Source: Bacteroidales bacterium (GTDB lineage Bacteria; Bacteroidota; Bacteroidia; Bacteroidales; WCHB1-69). From it: DNA of 20,176 nt. The first letter of the stretch is position 1, and every line of letters starts with the position of its first letter. The position numbers and the translations under genes are program-made. Of this stretch, positions 14,797 through 20,176 are shown one piece after another. The stretch spans positions 1 to 20,176 of the forward strand of contig JALNYF010000039.1 of assembly GCA_023229985.1 (NCBI GenBank). Reading direction: 5' to 3'. The notes under the pieces were generated by a model. That model ran no database searches, was not told the DNA's origin, and saw nothing but the letters and a program-made list of their open reading frames with translations.

Positions 14797-15348
14797 ATGG
14801 AAGTAAAAACGACTTTTATTGAAGGAGTACTTTTAGTGCAGCCGCAAGTTTTCGGAGATGCGCGCGGCTGGTTTTGCGAAACTTATAACGAAGCCCGCTA
14901 TCGTGAAGCCGGCATTATGGAAACGTTTGTGCAAGATAATCAATCTTATTCGCAAAAAAATGTGGTGCGCGGACTCCATTTTCAGCGTCCGCCGTTCACT
15001 CAAGCCAAATTGGTCAGCGTGATTCGCGGAGCCGTTTTAGATGTGGCGGTCGATTTGCGGCGCAACAGTCCCACCTACGGGCAATATTTCTCTGCCCTGC
15101 TTACCGGTGAAAATCACTTACAACTATTTGTGCCCAAAGGCTTTGCGCACGGGTTTTCCGTTCTGGATAATGATACCGTCTTTGCCTACAAATGTTCCAA
15201 TCTTTATAATAAAGAGTACGAGGGGTCGATCATTTACAACGACCCGACCATCGCCGTGGATTGGCAAGTTGAAAATCCCATCATCTCCGAAAAAGACCAA
15301 AATGGCGTTTTGTTCCGCGATTTTGTAACTCCGTTCGATATGCTCTAA
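14797..15348 (+). CDS. rfbC: dTDP-4-dehydrorhamnose 3,5-epimerase
   Basis: RmlC/RfbC epimerises dTDP-4-keto-6-deoxyglucose at C3 and C5, the third step of dTDP-L-rhamnose synthesis. It has 183 residues with the cupin fold pattern. Motifs: GDARGWFCETYN (20-31), QDNQSYSQKNVVRGLHFQ with catalytic His61, LVSVIRGAVLDVAVDLRRNSPTYG (72-95), FVPKGFAHGF (111-120), and Tyr131 in FAYKCSNLY, the general acid. The other rml genes (rfbA, B, D) are not in the window. A nucleotide-linked deoxysugar role agrees with the WbpE-like aminotransferase and glycosyltransferase around it. It starts at the ATG at 14797 with no promoter box of its own. Confidence 0.95.
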   Translation: MEVKTTFIEGVLLVQPQVFGDARGWFCETYNEARYREAGIMETFVQDNQSYSQKNVVRGLHFQRPPFTQAKLVSVIRGAVLDVAVDLRRNSPTYGQYFSALLTGENHLQLFVPKGFAHGFSVLDNDTVFAYKCSNLYNKEYEGSIIYNDPTIAVDWQVENPIISEKDQNGVLFRDFVTPFDML

Positions 15349-15384
15349 CTGAAGAAATGATTTGTTGCGCTACAAAGACTTGTT

Positions 15385-15403
15385 CTGTTTTAAACAGTTT
15401 TTT
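15385..15403 (+). terminator. Weak terminator-like hairpin after rfbC
   Basis: CTGTT-tta-AACAG followed by six T, 37 nt after the rfbC stop. The stem is short and AT-rich, so efficiency is doubtful. Confidence 0.4.
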
Positions 15404-15566
15404 GAAAATAGTTGTGCAAAAAAAATATAAAAATTGATGAATTTTCGGATAAACCGAAAAAAGGAAGATTTAGAGATGAAATGATGATGATTTTGAATAG
15501 TAAAATATGAAGAATCAAATCATCTCAATATTTACAATGACTAAAATCTCTATACGTTTTTAAAAG
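15404..15566. other. AT-rich spacer left of the hairpin array
   Basis: No gene is visible. The only structure is a 7-bp hairpin, TTTTCGG (15442-15448), loop ATAAA, CCGAAAA (15454-15460), without a T tract on the plus strand. The DNA changes abruptly to GC-rich repeat at 15565. Confidence 0.5.
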
Positions 15567-16381
15567 GCTCGCTTCGGCTACGCTCAGCGAGCGGTGATGT
15601 GCTCGCTTCGGCTTCGCTCAGCGAGCGGGGATGTGCTCGCTTCGGCTTCGCTCAGCGAGCGGAGATGGGGTCGCTTCGGCTTCGCTCAGCGAGCGGGGAT
15701 GTGCTCGCTTCGACTTCGCTCAGCGAGCGGGGATGTGCTCGCTTCGGCTCCGCTCAGCGAGCAGTGGATGGGCTTGCTTCGGCTCCGCTCAGCGAGCGGT
15801 GATGTGCTCGCTTCGACTTCGCTCAGCGAGCGGGATAGGCTCGCTTCGGCTCCGCTCAGCGAGCGGGGATGTGCTCGCTTCGGCTTCGCTCAGCGAGCAG
15901 TGGAAGGGCTCGTTTCGGCTACGCTCAGCGAGCAGTGGAAGGGCTCGCTTCGGCTTCGCTCAGCGAGCAGTGGAAGGGCTCGTTTCGGCTACGCTCAGCG
16001 AGCGGTGATGGGCTCGCTTCGGCTACGCTCAGCGAGCGGTGATGGGCTCGCTTCGACTTCGCTCAGCGAGCAGTGGATGGGCTCGCTTCGGCTCCGCTCA
16101 GCGAGCGGGGATGTGCTCGCTTCGACTTCGCTCAGCGAGCAGTGGATGGGGTCGCTTCGGCTTCGCTCAGCGAGCGGGGATGTGCTCGCTTCGGCTTCGC
16201 TCAGCGAGCGGTGGATAGGCTCGCTTCGGCTTCGCTCAGCGAGCAGTGGATGGGGTCGCTTCGGCTTCGCTCAGCGAGCGGGGATGTGCTCGCTTCGGCT
16301 TCGCTCAGCGAGCGGAGATGGGTTCGCTTCGGCTTCGCTCAGCGAGCGGGGATTCGGTCGTTGAGCGGAGCCGAAACGACC
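15567..16381. repeat. Tandem array of 24 stem-loop units (26 nt + 7-9 nt spacers)
   Basis: Each unit is a left arm GCTCGCT, a 12-nt loop TCGGCTNCGCTC and a right arm AGCGAGC. Units start at 15567, 15601, 15635, 15669, 15703, 15737, 15772, 15806, 15839, 15873, 15908, 15943, 15978, 16012, 16046, 16081, 16115, 16150, 16184, 16219, 16254, 16288 and 16322. A 24th unit at 16356-16381 is in reverse orientation with the stem GGTCGTT/AACGACC. Spacers come from a small set: GGGGATGT, AGTGGATGG, AGTGGAAGG, GGTGATGT/G, GGAGATGG, GGGATAG and GGTGGATAG. Loop variants are GGCTT (11 units), GGCTA, GGCTC and GACTT (4 each). The right arm is invariant in all 23 direct units; left-arm changes are mostly C to T, which keep G-U pairing. 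The array is GC-rich in an AT-rich setting. Open frames with repeated SLRLRSAS or ASASLSER are by-products. Confidence 0.95.
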
Positions 16382-16691
16382 GAAGGAAACACAATTTTGA
16401 CAAAAACGGAAATTTTTAAAAATATAAGACTAATCCCATCAATTATCGAAATTGATATTTCTTTCATGCAATTATGCTCGAAACTTTTTCGTTAAACTAA
16501 AATATTGAAGTCGAAAAGAGAAGTTTCACATTTTCTTTTCAGAAAGAAATTTTTTATATAATCGTTTGATTATTATTATTTTATGTAATTACTGTTGAAA
16601 GGAGCGAAAGAAGAAGAATAGTATCATTATTTTTATTATTTTTGTCGAAATTTTGGAGAATAAATTATTAATCATAAAAAACTATAATATT
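16382..16691 (+). promoter_or_regulatory. AT-rich leader with -7 box for the aminotransferase gene
   Basis: There is no gene in this stretch. TATTTTTG at 16637-16644 is a TAnnTTTG box, so transcription should begin near 16650. This leaves about a 40-nt leader before the GTG at 16692 and argues against an upstream TTG start at 16653. Nothing else was recognised between the array and this box. Confidence 0.6.
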
Positions 16692-18005
16692 GTGAAAAGT
16701 ACACCGATTTCCATTGAACTAGTGAATAAAATTATTGCCGAGAATGGTATTAAGGAGGTGGGAAAAGCCTCAATCAGAGAGATTAAGAAATTAATAAACG
16801 ATATTGAAAATGCGAGCGGTACGAAGTTCGTCAGAATGGAAATGGGCATTCCGGGGATTCCCGCATGTCAAATTGGCGTGGATGCTCAAATAAAAGCCCT
16901 CCAAAATGGTATTGCTACGCTCTATCCCGATATTGACGGGATTCCGGAGTTGAAATCGGAAATGTCCAAGTTTGTCAAAAATTTTATCGATTTGGAAGTG
17001 GCACCGGCTTCTTGTATTCCTACTGTTGGCTCCATGATGGGCGGCTTGGCATGTTTTATGACTTTTTCACGCCTGCACAAAGAAAAAGATACAACCCTTT
17101 TTATTGACCCGGGTTTTCCGGTTCAAAAAAACCAACACCGCGTAACGGGACTCAAATTTGAGACTTTTGATGTGTATGATTTTCGCGGAGATAAACTCAG
17201 AGACAAATTAGAAAGTTATCTTAAAAAAGGAAATATTCACTCCATCATCTACTCAAATCCGAATAACCCCTCTTGGATTTGCTTCACAGATAAAGAGTTA
17301 AAGATCATTGGCGAATTAGCCAACCAATATGATGTTTGCGTGATTGAAGATTTGGCCTACTTTGGAATGGATTTCAGAAACGATATTTCCAATCCGGGCG
17401 TGCCTCCATTCCAACCCTCTGTCGGGAAATATACCGATAATTATGCGCTGTTGATTTCCAGCTCAAAAGCCTTTAGCTATGCCGGAGAAAGAATCGGTAT
17501 GTTAGTTCTTTCCGATAAATTATTCAAAAAAGAATCTGCCGATTTAATTCCATTTTTTGGTACTCCGATTTTGGGACGCGCTATCATTTACGGAACCGTT
17601 TATGCCATCAGTTCCGGCACTTCACACTCCGCCCAATTTGCCCTTGCCGCTATTTTAAGAGCTTGTAACAATAGGGAATACAACTACTTAGATGACGTGC
17701 GGGAGTATGGCGAAAAAGCAAAAATCATGAAAAAAATCTTTACAGACAACGGATTCAAAATTGTTTATGACCACGATGAGGAAAAACCACTGGCTGACGG
17801 ATTTTATTTTACTTTGTCGTACCCGGGTCTGTCGGGTGAAGAATTGCTGAAAGAACTTCTTTACTATGGCATTAGTGCCATTTCATTGGAAATTACCGGC
17901 AGCAGCCATACGGAAGGTTTGAGAGCTTGCGTTTCATTGGTGAACAGAAATCAATTTCCCGACCTCGAAAAACGTGCCATTATCTTTAACGAAAACCACC
18001 GATAA
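16692..18005 (+). CDS. Class I/II PLP-dependent aminotransferase
   Basis: A 437-residue fold-type I aminotransferase. Landmarks, numbered from the GTG: MEMGIPGIPACQIGV (49-63), TVGSMMGGLACFMT (cofactor phosphate loop, about 111-124), YSNPNNPSW (187-195), IEDLAYFGMDFR with Asp220 for the pyridine nitrogen, and SSSKAFSYAGERIG with the PLP lysine at Lys259. Substrate specificity cannot be read; the family includes aspartate, aromatic and branched-chain enzymes, and this version is a long Bacteroidota form. The frame is open from a TTG at 16653, but the promoter and the homologue-like start xKSTPISIELVNKII favour GTG at 16692. An L,D-transpeptidase gene follows after 11 nt, so an operon is likely. 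Confidence 0.88.
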   Translation: MKSTPISIELVNKIIAENGIKEVGKASIREIKKLINDIENASGTKFVRMEMGIPGIPACQIGVDAQIKALQNGIATLYPDIDGIPELKSEMSKFVKNFIDLEVAPASCIPTVGSMMGGLACFMTFSRLHKEKDTTLFIDPGFPVQKNQHRVTGLKFETFDVYDFRGDKLRDKLESYLKKGNIHSIIYSNPNNPSWICFTDKELKIIGELANQYDVCVIEDLAYFGMDFRNDISNPGVPPFQPSVGKYTDNYALLISSSKAFSYAGERIGMLVLSDKLFKKESADLIPFFGTPILGRAIIYGTVYAISSGTSHSAQFALAAILRACNNREYNYLDDVREYGEKAKIMKKIFTDNGFKIVYDHDEEKPLADGFYFTLSYPGLSGEELLKELLYYGISAISLEITGSSHTEGLRACVSLVNRNQFPDLEKRAIIFNENHR

Positions 18006-18016
18006 GAGATTTTTTA

Positions 18017-19873
18017 ATGAAATCGAAACGGAGTCTCTTCTTGTGTGTACTCATCACACTTTTCCTTTTTTCAACCTGTCATCACAATCATCAAAGGGAA
18101 AGAGAGATCGAAAATGCACCTTATTGGTTCGATAATTATTCTTTTTTTGATGAAGATGATTATTATGATTATTTTCAAAATGCACTGAACTTATTGTCAA
18201 ATAATGAGTTCGTTTTCAATCAATTCATCAGGGATTATTATCAAGAACAAGAGGAACCCATTTGGACTTTGAACGGATTTCAGGAACAAAAAATCGATAG
18301 TTTGGTTGCTGTGATCGCTTCTGCAGAAGAGCACGGATTATCACCCCAAATTTTTCGTTATGAGCAAATACAGTCCGGTATCAAGGCTCTTCGTTCCAAT
18401 AAATATACAAACGAAGAAGACTTGTATGCCGCACTTTCTCGATTAGAATTGCAATTAACACAAGCATATCTTCTCTATTCCAAGTGTTTAATGTTTGGTG
18501 CGACGAATCCCGTTGAGGTAAACGGTGGAAAGTGGTTATGTCAGACGGCTACGGCAGACGACGGTTTTTATAACCAAGTTTTGTCGGCTGTTGATACGGC
18601 TTTTTCCTATTTGAGACACTTGCAACCTACCGACAGCAATTATTTGGCAATTCAGCGCGAATTGAAAGTATTTATAGCCTTGAAAGACAGTGTTTTACCA
18701 TCTATTCCTTACCTTGAAGGAAGAGTTGGGCAGATAGTCGCGCGGGCCAATATGATCGGCAGCAGACTTCAATTGCTCGGCTACATAGATTCCACTTATG
18801 TGCCTCATGACACTTTATCTAAGCGATTAATGAGGGGTCTCAACCAATTCCGGGAAGACCACGCCATTCCGGTCAACAGCCGATTGGATGCCGAAACCAT
18901 TGACGCGCTCAATCTTCAACCCTCTTATTATATTGACAAGTTAGCTGCCAATCTGGAACGTTATCGTTGGAAAGTGACGCCGCAAAAGGGGAGCTCTTTT
19001 ATTGCCGTTAATATTCCTGATTTTACCTTACAGACCTATTGTTCAGACACTTTGGCATTTCGCACGCGGGTTTGCTGTGGCAAGTACCCGGAACGCAATG
19101 AGTCAATTGATTCATGCTTGGTGAACGGACTTTTGCAGGCGCAAAAGTCGGAAACACCCCTGTTGTACAGCGAAATTTACAGTATCGTACTAAATCCCGA
19201 ATGGAATATTCCGTATAGCATTTTAAAAGATGAATATTATCCGCAATTGGTTCGTAACAATGTGAAAGTCATCAAGAAGGAAAAACTGTATTTGTTAGAA
19301 GGAAAAACAAAAAAAAATATTTTCCCGGAAACCGTAAATTGGAAAAAGATCAACAGGAGAAATATTCCGTACCGCTTGGTGCAATCTTCCGGACCGCATA
19401 ATGCGTTGGGAAAAATCAAATTTAATTTTTCAAATCCTGAATCTGTGTATTTGCATGATACCAACAATAAGGGCGCGTTCAAGCGGCGGGTGCGTGCGCT
19501 GAGTCACGGGTGCGTGCGCGTGGAAAATCCCGATTCTTTAATGAATATCATTTTGCGAATGAACGATTATGAAGATGAAAAAATGGAAGAAGTGCATATT
19601 ATCTTGGGCGATGAACCCACTACGGAAGAGGGGATTGCCTATTTGGAAGAAAGAGAGATAAAAGAACAGGAATATTTTGATAAATTGTTGCCGGAAGATA
19701 CCTTGTTTTATCATCCTCTTCGTCCTACTAACTTGTCTTTGAAGAAAAAAATGCCGATATATTTTGAATATTTTACATGTTTTTTGGGTGAAAACGGACG
19801 TGTGCAATATCGCCCCGATATTTATTGTAAAGAAGAAAATATTCAAATTTGTTTGAAACGACTTAATAAATAA
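18017..19873 (+). CDS. L,D-transpeptidase, YcbB/LdtD type
   Basis: A 618-residue exported enzyme that forms 3-3 peptidoglycan cross-links or attaches proteins to meso-DAP. The N-terminus is hydrophobic (about 7-19), followed by STC with Cys21, an imperfect lipobox; it may be a lipoprotein or have an uncleaved anchor. A scaffold domain (about 60-240) is followed by a peptidoglycan-binding helix bundle (LMRGLNQFREDHAIPVNSRLDAETIDALN, about 274-302) and a YkuD catalytic domain (about 330-540). The catalytic residues are His480 (VYLHDT), Ser496-His497-Gly498-Cys499 and Arg501 (SHGCVRVENP); the H-x15-SHGC spacing is normal. The C-terminal 75 residues are a charged extension with no motif I recognise. 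A glycosyltransferase gene starts 6 nt downstream. Confidence 0.93.
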   Translation: MKSKRSLFLCVLITLFLFSTCHHNHQREREIENAPYWFDNYSFFDEDDYYDYFQNALNLLSNNEFVFNQFIRDYYQEQEEPIWTLNGFQEQKIDSLVAVIASAEEHGLSPQIFRYEQIQSGIKALRSNKYTNEEDLYAALSRLELQLTQAYLLYSKCLMFGATNPVEVNGGKWLCQTATADDGFYNQVLSAVDTAFSYLRHLQPTDSNYLAIQRELKVFIALKDSVLPSIPYLEGRVGQIVARANMIGSRLQLLGYIDSTYVPHDTLSKRLMRGLNQFREDHAIPVNSRLDAETIDALNLQPSYYIDKLAANLERYRWKVTPQKGSSFIAVNIPDFTLQTYCSDTLAFRTRVCCGKYPERNESIDSCLVNGLLQAQKSETPLLYSEIYSIVLNPEWNIPYSILKDEYYPQLVRNNVKVIKKEKLYLLEGKTKKNIFPETVNWKKINRRNIPYRLVQSSGPHNALGKIKFNFSNPESVYLHDTNNKGAFKRRVRALSHGCVRVENPDSLMNIILRMNDYEDEKMEEVHIILGDEPTTEEGIAYLEEREIKEQEYFDKLLPEDTLFYHPLRPTNLSLKKKMPIYFEYFTCFLGENGRVQYRPDIYCKEENIQICLKRLNK

Positions 19874-19879
19874 TGTTTT

Positions 19880-20176
19880 ATGCTGAAAGGGAAGAAAATA
19901 TGCGTCGTGTTACCCGCCTATAATGCAGCGGAAACGTTGGAACAAACGTACCGCGAGATTCCTCACAGCATGGTAGATGAGGTGGTTCTGGTTGACGATA
20001 ATTCCACCGATGATACGATACAAACAGCTAAAAAGTTAGGCATCAATCATATATTGCGACATGAGAAAAATAAAGGTTACGGGGGTAATCAAAAAACGTG
20101 CTATCAACAAGCCTTGGCGTTGGGGGCAGATGTAGTGGTTATGCTTCACCCTGATTATCAATATTCCCCGAAATTG
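19880..20176 (+). CDS. Family 2 glycosyltransferase, DPM1-like, 5' part
   Basis: The first 99 codons are present; the gene runs off the right edge. The start MLKGKKICVVLPAYNAAETLEQTY is followed by VDEVVLVDDNSTDDT (the nucleotide-binding DD of the GT-A fold), HEKNKGYGGNQKTCY and GADVVVMLHPDYQY, where the DxD-equivalent aspartate sits in HPDYQ. The pattern is that of polyprenyl-phosphate sugar transferases (dolichyl-phosphate mannose synthase type) of GT2, which load a sugar on a lipid carrier for surface glycans. Whether a C-terminal GtrA-like membrane domain follows cannot be seen. It is 6 nt after the L,D-transpeptidase stop, in the same operon. Confidence 0.92.
   Translation, partial: MLKGKKICVVLPAYNAAETLEQTYREIPHSMVDEVVLVDDNSTDDTIQTAKKLGINHILRHEKNKGYGGNQKTCYQQALALGADVVVMLHPDYQYSPKL

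Noticed and set aside
15567..16381. CRISPR array
   Set aside because: Spacers are 7-9 nt and repeated many times, the last repeat is inverted, and no cas genes are present.
15594..16495. Long open frames (up to about 256 codons) in all three plus-strand frames across the hairpin array
   Set aside because: They exist because the repeat seldom contains stops in the plus direction. The products are the same low-complexity repeat in three frames, with no start region or promoter, and lengths shift frame at each 34/35 nt unit.
16653..16691. TTG start for the class I/II aminotransferase
   Set aside because: It lies only 8 nt after the -7 box, and its first 13 residues are not family-like; the GTG at 16692 fits better.

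Overview
The window looks like chromosomal DNA of a Bacteroidota (probably Bacteroidales-type) bacterium. Four things point there: a type IX secretion cargo with a C-terminal type A sorting domain, an OmpA-family protein with TPR, PD40, carboxypeptidase-regulatory-like and OmpA domains (PorE-like order), repeated TAnnTTTG -7 promoter boxes upstream of genes that lack Shine-Dalgarno sequences, and an intergenic repeat built on GTCCCGTAGGGAC.

Left block (1-6644). Apart from one tRNA, every gene is on the minus strand: the 5' part of ybeY, an iron-type superoxide dismutase, aroK behind tRNA-Cys, the PorE-like protein and mazG behind tRNA-Thr, a cysteine-rich lipoprotein, and a two-gene unit of unknown function. 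tRNA-Arg(CCU) is on the plus strand and meets sodB tail to tail.

Origin-like region (about 6661-7042). This gene-poor AT-rich stretch carries four exact TTATCAACA DnaA-type boxes, one TTATCCACT and several TTTTCAACA variants beside a T/A-rich tract. It is a strong candidate for oriC. Genes to its left all run leftward. To its right, the permease/trans-sulfuration pair and the T9SS cargo still run leftward, but from about 9.4 kb most genes run rightward.

Middle (7031-11291). A FecCD-type permease lies 6 nt behind a trans-sulfuration PLP enzyme. A divergent promoter region follows, then thpR, a bidirectional terminator and the T9SS cargo.

Right block (11389-20176, all plus). A WbpE-like sugar aminotransferase and a zinc-ribbon methyltransferase come first, then a P-loop kinase, a radical SAM protein and rfbC. 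After a long intergenic region come a class I/II aminotransferase, a YcbB-type L,D-transpeptidase and the start of a DPM1-like glycosyltransferase. Much of this block fits cell-surface glycan and envelope synthesis.

The most unusual object is in the rfbC-aminotransferase gap (15567-16381): 24 tandem 26-nt stem-loops joined by 7-9 nt spacers. Twenty-three are in one orientation. The last is inverted and has a different but still fully paired stem. The open frames across it are a by-product of the repeat and are not genes.
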